The notes beneath the pieces were generated by a model. It ran no database searches, was not told the origin of the DNA, and saw only the letters and a list, made by a program, of their open reading frames with translations. DNA of 64,000 nucleotides from Thiotrichaceae bacterium. Lineage in GTDB: Bacteria > Pseudomonadota > Gammaproteobacteria > Beggiatoales > Beggiatoaceae. The stretch lies in the NCBI GenBank assembly GCA_028688145.1, contig JAQTYU010000001.1:186001-250000 (forward strand), given 5' to 3'. The position numbers and the translations under genes were made by a program. This document shows positions 1-8,473 of the stretch, one piece after another; the first letter of the stretch is position 1, and each line of letters starts with the position of its first letter.

Positions 1-236
1 GCGATGAAGAAACCACGCTGCAAAAAATCATCCGCGCTTTGGAAGGCTGTGAAGTGGTGCTCTGTTCCAAGATTGGTTATGAACCTTGGGGCGCATTAGA
101 AGCCGCTGGTATCCAGCCCAATGGCGAGCACGCGATGGAACCCATCGAAGAAGCGGTGATGGCGGTTTATCAAGAAATGATTGCTGCAGGTAAATTGGAT
201 GAAACTGAAGATGTGGCATACGCTCACGCTTCGTAA
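1..236 (+). CDS. nifB: NifB, C-terminal end (partial)
   Basis: The 5' end lies outside the window; the open frame runs from base 3 to the stop. The visible residues are the NifX/NafY-like iron-molybdenum cofactor domain that forms the C-terminus of NifB, with the recognisable stretches SKIGYEPWGALEAAGI and PNGEHAMEPIEEAV. NifB is the radical SAM enzyme that makes NifB-co, the iron-sulfur core of the nitrogenase cofactor; its radical SAM half would lie upstream. A stand-alone NifX is the alternative. NifB is preferred because the next two genes are fdxN and nifO, the order known from the Azotobacter nifB-fdxN-nifO-nifQ cluster. The TTG at base 39 is internal and not a start. Confidence 0.8.
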   Translation, partial: DEETTLQKIIRALEGCEVVLCSKIGYEPWGALEAAGIQPNGEHAMEPIEEAVMAVYQEMIAAGKLDETEDVAYAHAS

Positions 237-267
237 GTGATTAAGTAATAAACTGCGTTCATTATTC

Positions 268-300
268 AGGACTGGCAGTCCTTTAAGGACTGCCAGTCCT
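268..300. repeat. Palindromic intergenic repeat, 'ggactggcagtcc' family
   Basis: Two inverted arms (aggactggcagtcct and aggactgccagtcct) lie in the nifB-fdxN gap. A related hairpin occurs at 25035-25069. It may act as an intra-operon mRNA hairpin; there is no T-tract, so a terminator is unlikely. Confidence 0.7.
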
Positions 301-383
301 TGAAACGAGAGGCGCAGTCTTAACGAACAGAATTTTTTAACCGTGTCAGTCCCAGTCAATATTAGGGTAAGGGGTCACTTAAA

Positions 384-662
384 ATGGCGTTACAAATTAT
401 CAGTGCCTGTGTGAATTGTTGGGCGTGTGCACCTTTGTGCCCCAGTCAGGCGATTTATGAAGCAAGTCCGCATTTTTTGATTGACCCCAAAAAATGCACC
501 GAATGCGATGGCGATTTCACCGAAACCCAATGCGCGAGTATTTGCCCGATTGAAGGCGCGATTTTGAACAGCCAAGGTATGGAAGTGAATCCAGCGGGTT
601 CATTGACAGGTATTCCGCCTGAAAAATGGCAAAGCGTCATGGCTGAAATTCGTGCACGGTAA
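384..662 (+). CDS. fdxN: 2[4Fe-4S] ferredoxin, FdxN type
   Basis: A 92-residue Alvin-type bacterial ferredoxin. The first cluster motif is CVNCWACAPLCP (C-x2-C-x2-C-x3-C-P). The second begins CTEC and, after an eight-residue insertion, continues CASICP, which is typical of nif-associated FdxN proteins. Family knowledge: FdxN delivers low-potential electrons in nitrogenase cofactor biosynthesis, probably to NifB. It sits between nifB and nifO on the same strand, about 150 bp after nifB with a palindromic repeat in the gap, and 34 bp before nifO. The cytoplasmic role is inferred from family and context. Confidence 0.9.
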   Translation: MALQIISACVNCWACAPLCPSQAIYEASPHFLIDPKKCTECDGDFTETQCASICPIEGAILNSQGMEVNPAGSLTGIPPEKWQSVMAEIRAR

Positions 663-696
663 GTTTTGAACACGAATGACCACAGGATAACGCACC

Positions 697-1125
697 ATGA
701 CAGATGTGATTTTTTATGAAAAAGTCGGCTGCGGCAACAATACTAAGCAAAAAGCTTGGTTGCGTGCCGCAGGACATAATGTCATCGCGAAGGATTTGCT
801 GACAGAACCGTGGACAAAGGAAAGTTTAGAACCCTATTTGGCGGGGCTTGCAGTTGCCGATTGGTTTAACCGCGCCGCGCCCAAAGTGAAAAATGGTGAA
901 GTTATTCCCGAACAGCTTTCAGCAGAACAGGCTTTAGCTTTGTTACTGGCAGAACCCTTGTTAATTCGTCGTCCACTGATGCAAGTGGCTGACGAATATC
1001 GCATGGGTTTTGACGCGGAAACGGTCAGCGCGTGGTTAGATGTGGCAGGACTTCCGCAAGGCGAAAATTTGGAAGCCTGCCCGCGCACACAACACCCCTG
1101 CGCCACGCCCGAGTCTGCCTCATGA
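697..1125 (+). CDS. nifO: NifO, ArsC/Spx-fold nitrogenase-associated protein
   Basis: A 142-residue protein of the arsenate reductase (ArsC/Spx) fold. The N-terminal strand and loop (FYEKVGCGNNTKQKAWL) holds one cysteine where ArsC has its catalytic Cys, and the middle carries LIRRPLMQV, like the ArsC 'RRP' loop. In Azotobacter, NifO lies directly after nifB-fdxN and influences molybdenum partitioning between nitrogenase and nitrate assimilation; the biochemical role is unsettled. Its TGA stop overlaps the next ATG (ATGA, 1122-1125), so it is translationally coupled to the flavodiiron gene. Confidence 0.85.
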   Translation: MTDVIFYEKVGCGNNTKQKAWLRAAGHNVIAKDLLTEPWTKESLEPYLAGLAVADWFNRAAPKVKNGEVIPEQLSAEQALALLLAEPLLIRRPLMQVADEYRMGFDAETVSAWLDVAGLPQGENLEACPRTQHPCATPESAS

Positions 1126-2387
1126 ATAAGTTCACGAGCATTGAAGCGGTGAATGTGACCGAGCGCGTGCATTGGATTGGCGCACTCGACCCCACCTTGC
1201 GCACGTTCGACATCATTCTGAAAACTGCAAACGGCACCAGTTATAACGCTTATGCAGTGCGTGGCAGTGAAGGTGTTGCGATTATCGACACCGTGAAAGA
1301 AGAATTCTCGGATGAGTTTTTCACCCGCTTGGAACAAGTGGCACGTTATGACGAAATCAAAGTGATTGTGTTAAATCACTTAGAGCCTGATCACACAGGG
1401 GCTTTGCCCGAATTATTGAAACGTGCTCCACAGGCGCGTTTGTATATTTCATTTCGCGCACAGAGCATGATTAAAGGTCTGCTCAAAGCGGATACGGAAT
1501 TAGAATTTACCCCGGTCACGACGGATGACACGGTGTCTCTAGGCGACAGAAACTTACGTTTTCTGAATACGCCTTATTTGCATTGGCCTGATACCCAATG
1601 CACTTATTTAGAAGAAGAAGCCATTTTATTTTCAGGTGATGCTTTCGGCTGTCATTTCTGTGATGCGCGTTTATTCAATGAGTTAGTTGGCGATTTTCGC
1701 TTTTCCTTTGAATATTATTACGCCCACATCATGCGTCCGTTTAAGCAATATGTGCTGGAAGCGGTGGAATTGGTTGAAAAATTACCGCTGAAAACCATTG
1801 CGCCAACTCATGGCCCAATCTTGCGACATAACCCCTTGCGTTATGTGCAGCGTTATCACGAATTATCTAGCCCCCGTTTGCACCGTGAGGTCAACGGCGG
1901 TGATAAAACCTTATTGATTTTTTATATCAGTTCTTATGGTAATACCGCTCGCATGGCAGAAGCGGTCTATGAAGGCGCGAACACAGTCGAAGGGCTGCGT
2001 GCATCTTTGTATGACTTGGCGGGCGGCGAAGTTGAACCCTTCGTCGATTTGATTGAAGAATCCGATGGAATTGCCTTGGGGACACCCACCATTAACGGAG
2101 ATGCCACCAAGATGATGTGGGATTTATTATCTTCCTTAGTGGTGGTAAACTTGAAAGGCAAATTTGGTGCAGCCTTTGGTTCTTATGGCTGGTCTGGGGA
2201 AGCCGTACGCATGTTGGAAGATCGGATGAGAGGATTAAAAATGCGAGTGCCGTTACAAGGCGTGCGCGTTAAATTAATTCCTACCGCTCAAGAGTTAGAA
2301 GATTGCCGTCAATTCGGTCGCCAACTCGCTGAATTCATTACTAATAGAAATCAAGCGAAAGTGATCGATATGGCAAATTTGGCTTGA
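1122..2387 (+). CDS. Flavodiiron protein (FprA family oxygen/NO reductase)
   Basis: A 421-residue class A flavodiiron protein. The N-terminal metallo-beta-lactamase-like domain has the diiron ligands visible as NHLEPDH (H-x-E-x-D-H), a His in YLHWPD, the Asp in FSGDAFG and the His in PTHGP. The C-terminal flavodoxin domain has the FMN-binding loop SSYGNTARMAE. The family reduces O2 to water or NO to N2O in the cytoplasm. The ATG at 1122 is chosen over an upstream in-frame alternative start at 1032 because it overlaps the nifO stop as ATGA and begins the conserved sequence. Coupling to nifO points to oxygen scavenging for nitrogenase, which is an inference. Confidence 0.92.
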   Translation: MNKFTSIEAVNVTERVHWIGALDPTLRTFDIILKTANGTSYNAYAVRGSEGVAIIDTVKEEFSDEFFTRLEQVARYDEIKVIVLNHLEPDHTGALPELLKRAPQARLYISFRAQSMIKGLLKADTELEFTPVTTDDTVSLGDRNLRFLNTPYLHWPDTQCTYLEEEAILFSGDAFGCHFCDARLFNELVGDFRFSFEYYYAHIMRPFKQYVLEAVELVEKLPLKTIAPTHGPILRHNPLRYVQRYHELSSPRLHREVNGGDKTLLIFYISSYGNTARMAEAVYEGANTVEGLRASLYDLAGGEVEPFVDLIEESDGIALGTPTINGDATKMMWDLLSSLVVVNLKGKFGAAFGSYGWSGEAVRMLEDRMRGLKMRVPLQGVRVKLIPTAQELEDCRQFGRQLAEFITNRNQAKVIDMANLA

Positions 2388-2405
2388 ACACAGCCAAAGC
2401 AGTAA

Positions 2406-2744
<339 letters not shown>

Positions 2745-2759
2745 TTTTGGAGCATCAAC

Positions 2760-3107
2760 ATGGCCGATATTACGTTTAGTAATCCTAGCTACAAAGATAA
2801 AACGGTTTATGCTGTTGCAGGTAGCCACACTGAAACCATTCTGAAAATCGCACAAGAAAACAAAATTCCTTTGGAATTTAATTGTCAAGATGGTGAATGT
2901 GGGACTTGCGTGATCAAAGTGACTAGCTTAGATAAGAAGACTCGCATGGGCGGTTTCTTGACTGAGAAAGAAAAAGTCGTGCTCAAAAACATTGGCAAAT
3001 TGACCAAAGAAGAATTGGAACAAGCTGAAGTTGGCGACGTTCCTCCGACGTGGCGTTTAGCTTGCCAAATGATCGTGCGTGATGAAGACATCTTAGTTGA
3101 ATACTAA
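2760..3107 (+). CDS. FeSII (Shethna II)-like nitrogenase-protective [2Fe-2S] ferredoxin
   Basis: A 115-residue [2Fe-2S] ferredoxin with ligands in FNCQDGECGTCVIKV and WRLACQ. The match to the Azotobacter vinelandii Shethna FeSII protein, recalled from memory, extends beyond the cluster: the central segment LTEKEKVVLKNIGKL and the C-terminal DEDILVEY have clear counterparts there, including the lysine-rich region implicated in nitrogenase binding. FeSII binds oxidised nitrogenase under oxygen stress and gives reversible conformational protection. It is the last gene of the nif run, 15 bp after the previous ferredoxin and followed by a hairpin. An ordinary housekeeping ferredoxin is less likely because of this extended region. 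Confidence 0.85.
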   Translation: MADITFSNPSYKDKTVYAVAGSHTETILKIAQENKIPLEFNCQDGECGTCVIKVTSLDKKTRMGGFLTEKEKVVLKNIGKLTKEELEQAEVGDVPPTWRLACQMIVRDEDILVEY

Positions 3108-3137
3108 GATAGCGCATCACTAGCAGTACCGTTTGTC

Positions 3138-3184
3138 GCTCAAGGGGTGTTTTCTATCCGTGTTAGGGAAACATTCCTTGAGCT
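3138..3184. terminator. Hairpin between the nif run and znuA
   Basis: The arms gctcaaggggtgttt and aaacattccttgagc pair over 15 positions with two G-T wobbles, about 30 bp after the last nif-run gene. The T-tract is weak, so a terminator is only probable. It lies between convergent genes. Confidence 0.5.
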
Positions 3185-3214
3185 TTATCACCGCAAACCG
3201 CATTTATACAATAA

Positions 3215-4135
3215 TCAGTTCTCCACACACGTTCGCACAGCTTTCGCAAGATTCATCAATAAACTGAAATAAGCTTCACTGCCCACGGCTAAATCCATGC
3301 CATTGGGGTCTAACACGCCGCGCTTCACCTGCGTATTTTCAATTAAGGGCGTGATCAAACTCGGTTCAAATTGGGGTTCACTGAATACACAACGCACTTG
3401 TGCGCTTTGGATGCGTTCGCGTAATTGATGCAGGCGTTTTGCGCTGGGACGATTTTCGGGAGAAATGCTGATTGCGCCCACCACATTTAAACCATAACGC
3501 TCTTCAAAGTATTGGTAAGCGTCGTGAAACACCATTAGCGCAACCGTTCTGAATGGTTTTAATTGCTGCATTAAACTCTTGTCCAAAGCATCTAAACGCG
3601 CATTTAAACGGCTGGCATTTTCAGCATAACGGTTGCTGTGGGCGGGGTCTAATTGTTGTAATTGTTCTGAAACGGCTTGTACGATGAGTTGTGCGTTGCG
3701 CGGGTCTAACCAAATATGCTGATCTAAATGGTCTTTATCAGTCGCAGCGTCTGCATGATGTTCATGTTCTTCCTCCCAAATTCCTCCACGGCGTGCCTTG
3801 TGTAAATGCAAGCCTTGTACCTCTAATAAACTCAGTTGGCGCACTTCTTTAGGCACAGTTTGCAAAGGCTTCACTAAAAAGCTTTCAATTGCTGAACCCA
3901 CCCACACAATTAATTGCGCCTGCTGCAATTGCTTCATTTGTGAGGGTTTCAAACTGTAGGTATGGGGCGACTCGCCACCTGATAATAATAAACTCGGTTC
4001 ACCCACCCCTTGCATCACCCCACTGACCAGCGCGTGAATTGGCTTGAGCGTGACCACAACTTGCGGTACATCGGCTGCCATGCTCCAAGCACTGTAAAAA
4101 CTGCAGAATATCCCTAGTAAAATTCGTAAGCGCAT
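3215..4135 (-). CDS. znuA: ZnuA, periplasmic zinc-binding protein of the zinc ABC importer
   Basis: A 306-residue cluster 9 solute-binding protein. The N-terminal signal peptide (hydrophobic LLGIFCSFYSAWS, cut near AAD) is followed by the domain opening VVTLKPIHALVSGVM. Expected metal-binding histidines are in ESPHTYSLKPS, in the His/acid-rich loop around EEEHEHHADAATDKDH, in HIWLDPRN and in VFHDAYQYF. It captures Zn2+ in the periplasm for ZnuBC. It is transcribed divergently from zur-znuC-znuB with a Zur-like palindrome just upstream. The His-rich loop favours zinc over manganese. Confidence 0.93.
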   Translation of the reverse strand: MRLRILLGIFCSFYSAWSMAADVPQVVVTLKPIHALVSGVMQGVGEPSLLLSGGESPHTYSLKPSQMKQLQQAQLIVWVGSAIESFLVKPLQTVPKEVRQLSLLEVQGLHLHKARRGGIWEEEHEHHADAATDKDHLDQHIWLDPRNAQLIVQAVSEQLQQLDPAHSNRYAENASRLNARLDALDKSLMQQLKPFRTVALMVFHDAYQYFEERYGLNVVGAISISPENRPSAKRLHQLRERIQSAQVRCVFSEPQFEPSLITPLIENTQVKRGVLDPNGMDLAVGSEAYFSLLMNLAKAVRTCVEN

Positions 4136-4163
4136 AAAATTCCTCTTGCACTGGGTTAAAAAA

Positions 4164-4176
4164 GTTATAATATAAC
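4164..4176. promoter_or_regulatory. Zur operator (zinc-responsive box)
   Basis: GTTATAATATAAC is a perfect odd-centred palindrome and matches the core of the gammaproteobacterial Zur box. It lies 28 bp upstream of the znuA start and in front of zur, so it probably shuts off zinc uptake when zinc is plentiful. Confidence 0.8.
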
Positions 4177-4229
4177 ATAATCAGTTTATTAAACTTCCGT
4201 CGGGAATAACTGAAGAACTTGAGTTCTTT

Positions 4230-4344
4230 AACTGCGCCCCCAACCCCCTAAAAGGGGCTAAACATTTAAAAATACTTGTTTTTAAGTCCCCTTTAGGGGC
4301 TGTTTTTAATCTTTAGCCCCCTTTAGGGGGTTGGGGGCGCAGTT
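4230..4344. repeat. Long palindromic repeat, 'gcgcccccaacccccta' family
   Basis: The outer arms (aactgcgcccccaaccccct and its complement) and the inner aagtcccctttagggg segment form a composite palindrome of about 115 bp in the znuA-zur gap. Related copies are at 9747-9840, 25098-25182 and 61375-61432. Confidence 0.8.
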
Positions 4345-4375
4345 TCCCACACCGCTTAAATTTTGAGAATGTCAG

Positions 4376-4867
4376 ATGCCGTCAGATGCCCCCTTTCCCG
4401 ATGAACACAACCACGCCATCTGCATGAGCCAAGCCCTTGGTAATGCAGCAAAACTTTGTTTACAACGCGGCGTGCGACTCACACCCTTGCGTTTGCAAGT
4501 TTTGGAATTGGTGTGGCGCAGTCATAAACCCTTGGGGGCGTACACAATTTTAGAAAATTTACAAACCGCCCAAGGTCGCCGCGCCGCGCCGCCCACGGTT
4601 TATCGTGCTTTGGATTTCTTGCTGGCGCAGGGTTTAATTCACCGCATTGCTTCGTTAAATGCTTTTATCGGCTGTTTACACCCCGAGGCGACCCATGTCG
4701 GGCAATTTCTCATCTGCGAACATTGCGGCAACGCGATTGAATTAGACACCCCTGAAATTACCAATTGCATCATGCAGCGTGCCGAAATTTTGGGCTTTGT
4801 CGTGAAAAGCCAAACCATCGAAATCAGCGGGCGTTGCGCCCATTGCCAAGCCCGTTATGCAAGCTGA
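4376..4867 (+). CDS. zur: Zur, zinc-responsive Fur-family repressor
   Basis: A 163-residue Fur-family protein. The N-terminal winged helix includes RLTPLRLQVLELVW and the recognition region AAPPTVYRALDFLLAQGLI. The C-terminal dimerisation and metal domain carries ICEHC and GRCAHC, the structural zinc Cys pairs, and the metal-site HPEATHVGQF. Together with its position in front of znuC-znuB this identifies Zur rather than Fur. In family members Zn-bound Zur represses znu genes. A second ATG at 4386 is out of frame, so 4376 is used. It overlaps or abuts znuC. Confidence 0.9.
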   Translation: MPSDAPFPDEHNHAICMSQALGNAAKLCLQRGVRLTPLRLQVLELVWRSHKPLGAYTILENLQTAQGRRAAPPTVYRALDFLLAQGLIHRIASLNAFIGCLHPEATHVGQFLICEHCGNAIELDTPEITNCIMQRAEILGFVVKSQTIEISGRCAHCQARYAS

Positions 4868-4874
4868 GGACACC

Positions 4875-5657
4875 ATGCCACTCATTCAAGTGCATGAAGT
4901 TAGCGTCAAATTTGAACAACATCTCGCCTTACAAAACGTATCGTTGAATTTAAATCGTCGTGAAATCGTGACTTTAATTGGACCCAATGGCGCGGGCAAG
5001 TCCACGCTGGTGCGGGTGATTTTGGGTTTAATTAAACCCTATTCGGGCATGGTGGTGCGTCAAAACGGGATTCGCATCGGTTATATGCCGCAAAAACTAC
5101 ATATTGATGCGGTGTTGCCGCTGACCGTGGCGCGTTTTCTTGCCCTCAGTGGCGTGCAACAACCTGAAGTTTTGCGCAACACTTTGGCAGAAGTGGGGGT
5201 GAAAACCGAATTATTAAAGCGTCCTTTGCAACAGATTTCGGGCGGCGAAATGCAACGGGTGTTATTGGCACGGGCTTTGTTACGCGCTCCTGATTTATTG
5301 GTGCTTGACGAGCCGATTCAGGGCGTGGATGTGAATGGACAATATGAACTTTACGAACTGATTGCACAGATTCGCACCCAGCGCGGCTGTGGCATTTTGA
5401 TGGTTTCCCACGATTTGCATTTAGTGATGGCGGCAACCGATTCAATTATCTGTTTAAACCAGCAAATTTGTTGTATGGGGCATCCTGCGGCAGTCAGCCA
5501 ACATCCTGCTTATTTGGCATTATTCGGGGCGCGGGCGGCGCGAGATTTGGCATTTTATTCACACCACCATGCAGCGGAGCAGGAATTGCCTGTGAAAAAA
5601 TTTGAAAATATCATTCCAATCGTGCCCGCTGAAAACTTACCGCGAGTGCCGCGCTGA
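4875..5657 (+). CDS. znuC: ZnuC, ATPase of the zinc importer
   Basis: An ABC ATPase of about 260 residues with Walker A GPNGAGKST, signature ISGGEMQR, Walker B LLVLDEP and H-loop VSHDLHLV. It energises zinc import through ZnuB on the inner face of the membrane. The ATG at 4875 is chosen because GAGGA sits four bases before it; an in-frame ATG at 4857 inside the zur 3' end is possible. A His-containing C-terminal extension (YSHHHAAEQ) is typical of ZnuC proteins. Its TGA stop shares one base with the znuB ATG. Confidence 0.93.
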   Translation: MPLIQVHEVSVKFEQHLALQNVSLNLNRREIVTLIGPNGAGKSTLVRVILGLIKPYSGMVVRQNGIRIGYMPQKLHIDAVLPLTVARFLALSGVQQPEVLRNTLAEVGVKTELLKRPLQQISGGEMQRVLLARALLRAPDLLVLDEPIQGVDVNGQYELYELIAQIRTQRGCGILMVSHDLHLVMAATDSIICLNQQICCMGHPAAVSQHPAYLALFGARAARDLAFYSHHHAAEQELPVKKFENIIPIVPAENLPRVPR

Positions 5658-6454
5658 TGGATGATTTTGTGTGGCGCGCCTTGATTGGCGGTGTGGGCGT
5701 GAGTTTGGTGATTGGCCCTCTAGGTTGCTTCGTGGTGTGGCGGCGCATGGCGTATTTTGGCGACACTTTATCGCATTCTGCTTTATTGGGCATTGCCTTG
5801 GGGGCGTTGCTGAATGTGCGCCCGCAAGTTGGAATTATCAGTGTGTGCATTTTGTTGGCGTTATTATTGGTGGGTTTGCAGCAACAACGCCAGCTTGCCA
5901 GCGATACGTTACTCGGGATTTTGTCGCACAGTGCCTTGTCTTTGGGGCTGGTGACGCTGACCTTTATTGAAGGCTTGCGAATTGATTTAACCAGTTATTT
6001 GTTTGGAGACCTGCTTTCAATTACCGTACAAGATTTATACTGGATTTATGGCGGCGGCGGCATTGCTTTAATTGGCTTGCTGAAAATATGGAAGCCCTTG
6101 CTTTCGATGACCATTCACGAAGAGCTTGCCAAAGTGGAAGGCGTTGCCGTGGGTTGGGTACGCTTAGTTTTTATGCTGCTGATTGCTTTAGTCATTGCGG
6201 TGGCAATGAAAATCGTGGGCATGTTGCTGATTACTTCCATGTTGATTATTCCCCCCGCAACCGCCCGTTATTTTGCACATACGCCTGAACAAATGGCGTG
6301 GCTGGCGAGCATTATTGGCAGTATTGCAGTGACTTTAGGAATGGTGATGTCTTTGCATTTTGACACGCCCGCAGGGCCTTCGGTGGTGGTGGCAGCGGTA
6401 AGTTTGTTCACCGTGGCGTTATTTTGGACGGTGTTGCGGGCGGGAAATCGATAG
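5657..6454 (+). CDS. znuB: ZnuB, permease of the zinc importer
   Basis: A 265-residue multi-spanning membrane protein of the ABC-3 permease family. Family stretches are GPLGCFVVWRRMAYFGDTL, SHSALLGIALG and, near the C-terminus, KIVGMLLITSMLIIPPATAR. It forms the transmembrane channel for Zn2+ with ZnuC and ZnuA. Its start overlaps the znuC stop by one base, so the two are translationally coupled. It ends the zinc operon; IS debris begins about 150 bp further on. Confidence 0.93.
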   Translation: MDDFVWRALIGGVGVSLVIGPLGCFVVWRRMAYFGDTLSHSALLGIALGALLNVRPQVGIISVCILLALLLVGLQQQRQLASDTLLGILSHSALSLGLVTLTFIEGLRIDLTSYLFGDLLSITVQDLYWIYGGGGIALIGLLKIWKPLLSMTIHEELAKVEGVAVGWVRLVFMLLIALVIAVAMKIVGMLLITSMLIIPPATARYFAHTPEQMAWLASIIGSIAVTLGMVMSLHFDTPAGPSVVVAAVSLFTVALFWTVLRAGNR

Positions 6455-6596
6455 ATTAAAGGAATCGAAGTGAAATAATTCTCTTTTCGCACTCAAAAGA
6501 TTCATTCTTATCCCTAAATTGTTATAGTATTTCACTTTTTGAAAAAACTGAGAGGACATGATTAAATTTGTCAAATTGCTCCCCAATTTTTTTAAG

Positions 6597-7070
6597 CCAT
6601 GCTTTATCAACTCAAAAATAGCTGCAACTGGGCAGAGCTCCCCAAAGACTTCCCACCGTATTCAACAGTCTATTGGCATTACAAACAATGGCGGGCTACG
6701 GGTGTCATCATAATGGTGGATTCCCAAGCGGTGAAAAACACCTGTCTCGCCAGTCTTCAAAGCAAGGGCTTTTGTTTTTACAAAGCCACCCATGGTATTA
6801 AAAGACACTTAGCGGTGGATAGTTTAGGCTTTCCCTTGTTCACTCACTGTACAAAAGCCAAAATCTTGTTGGATAAGGGCTATCATCCAGAACGTATTCG
6901 GAAAGAGTTAGAGAAGTTTTACCCTGAAATCAGGGATAAACTCCAATTTGAGCTATCAGCTAAACCCTCAAAAGAAGGCAGCCCAAGGTAAAACAGGTTT
7001 TGTACCCGTCAAGGCAAGGTCGGTAGTCGAACGTTCCAATGCTTGGGTAGAGAGATGTAAGTCGTTAGTT
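6597..7070 (+). pseudogene. Decayed IS5-superfamily transposase, copy 1
   Basis: Translations in two frames resemble an IS5-type DDE transposase: N-terminal YQLKNSCNWAELPKDFPPYS, then a join to MVDSQAVKNTCLAS and a catalytic-region stretch ending LLDKGYHPERIRKEL. A further piece (GFVPVKA, then ERSNAWVERCKSL in another frame) runs on to about 7065. Internal deletions and frameshifts mean it is dead. A second copy lies inverted at 7516-7985. The two copies share the segment around SLGFPLFTHC but have lost different internal parts. Confidence 0.8.
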
Positions 7071-7515
7071 AACCTGAGTTCGGGATAAGGAAGGCAAGCT
7101 GAATAAAATCTGAGAAAATATAAAGTCTCTATTTTATAATTCTCAATGAGCTTGCCTACCATAAATTTAACACGATTATATGGTTTTACACCCGTCATCA
7201 ACATCTGTCTCAAGCATTTCCGAAGCTTATCTCCTACAATCGTTTCATTGAGCTTTTACCTGACATCTTGATTCCACTGACTTTCTTTATGAAAAGCCGT
7301 TGTGCTACAGGGAATGGGATTGCCTTTATTGATTCAACGCCTTTACGGGTTTGCGATAATCTGCGGATTTCACGTCACAAAACCTTCAAGGATGACGCGG
7401 AAAGAGGCAAATCTTCAACAGGATGGTTTTATGGCTTCAAGCTACATCTCTTAGTCGATGATTGCGGGCACATCCTATCTTTTCGGATTACGCGCGGTAA
7501 TGTCAAAGTAGTCTT
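7071..7515 (+). mobile_element. IS982-like element remnant
   Basis: The left edge starts with aacctgagttcgggataa, the terminal sequence also seen at 44573 and 61098. A transposase fragment follows: AFPKLISYNRFIELLPD, then FIDSTPLRVCDNLRISRHK and GWFYGFKLHLLVDDCG, typical of the IS982 DDE domain. The N-terminus is largely deleted and the C-terminus is lost at the junction with the inverted IS5 copy near 7515. Non-functional. Confidence 0.75.
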
Positions 7516-7985
7516 TCCACTCTCTCGGGGTTTATCCCTTAAATAATCGAGGGGCTGCTTGAACATCTCAATCAAACCTACGTCATCACTAATATTGACT
7601 TTTATACAGTGCGTGAACAAGGGAAAGCCTAAACTATCCACCGCTAAGTGTCTTTTAATACCATGGATGGCTTTGTAAAAGCAAAAGCCCTTACTCTGAC
7701 GACTGGCGAGACAGGTATTCTTCACCGCTTGGGAATCTAGCATAATCAGGCTTGTCCACTTAGCGTTTTTGTTCTCGGAGGCTTTCATGTAAACGCGGCA
7801 TCAGTTTATCGATGACACCCGTAGCTCGCCATCGTTTATAATGCCAGTACACGCTTGAATAGGGTGGGAAGTCTTTGGGAAGGCCAACCCAGTTGCAGCC
7901 ATTTTTGAGCTAAAGCATGGCATCGAACAGGATGCGATAGCCTCATTTCTGAGGACGAGTTTGTTTTTTCTTAGGCAATAACTCA
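7516..7985 (-). pseudogene. Decayed IS5-superfamily transposase, copy 2 (inverted)
   Basis: The reverse strand repeats copy 1: WLQLGWPSQRLPTL-like N-terminal DNA (different frame), then SQAVKNTCLAS and HGIKRHLAVDSLGFPLFTHC. It retains DNA missing from copy 1 (the segment coding KLMPRLHESLREQKR) and ends in an altered region YLRDKPRESGKTT. Frameshifts and deletions show it is dead. With copy 1 it brackets the IS982 fragment as inverted repeats of about 250-300 bp. Confidence 0.78.
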
Positions 7986-8105
7986 ATTTAACAAAGTTTC
8001 AACGATTGCCCACTCTGCATCGTTTAGGCTACTTGAATAAGGGCTCATTCTTATTTAGCTTTGATTCTCTATTCGGCATCTTTTACATCTTACTAAAGAT
8101 TTCAA

Positions 8106-8182
8106 ATGGCTTCTATAGGACGGCTTCAATGAATAAGCGATTATCTTTGGCAGTTCTCCCGACCTGTCCTTTGCGTCTTGGA
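8106..8182 (-). pseudogene. Fragment of IS5/IS427-type transposase 5' end
   Basis: The reverse complement encodes RKGQVGRTAKDNRLFIEAV, the same segment found on the plus strand at 44336-44400. Only about 75 bp remain. Confidence 0.65.
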
Positions 8183-8318
8183 AGGAGGGGTTCTAATCAA
8201 GCCCATTGTTGTGAAAGTATAACGACGACTCATTCTTTGGTAGAATTTTTCTATGGCAAGCGCGTCTTCAGGTTTATGAAGACAAGTTCTGCAAATTCGG
8301 CACTGGTTATTTAATAAA

Positions 8319-8435
8319 TAGGAGTTACGCAGTTGAAATCATAATTCATTAATTTACAATGAGTTAGTATTGTGCACCGCACAATACTATTTCCAGTAAA
8401 ATCAAGCAGTTACCGATTAAACTGCGTAACTCCTA
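8319..8435. mobile_element. 117-bp MITE with perfect 16-bp terminal inverted repeats (copy 1)
   Basis: The ends are taggagttacgcagtt and its exact complement aactgcgtaactccta, with a short inner palindrome gtattgtgc/gcacaatac. A copy of identical length lies at 44686-44802. There is no coding capacity. A partial end is also present at 37093-37111. Confidence 0.85.
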
Positions 8436-8473
8436 GTTAATTAAGAGGACTGCTAGCCCTTAAAGAATATTAG

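Noticed and set aside
4857..4874. Earlier ATG for znuC
   Set aside because: It lies inside zur without a ribosome site; GAGGA directly before 4875 decides for the later start.
8006..8314. 102-residue open frame
   Set aside because: It runs across a reverse-strand IS5-type fragment (8106-8182) and has no coherent homology.
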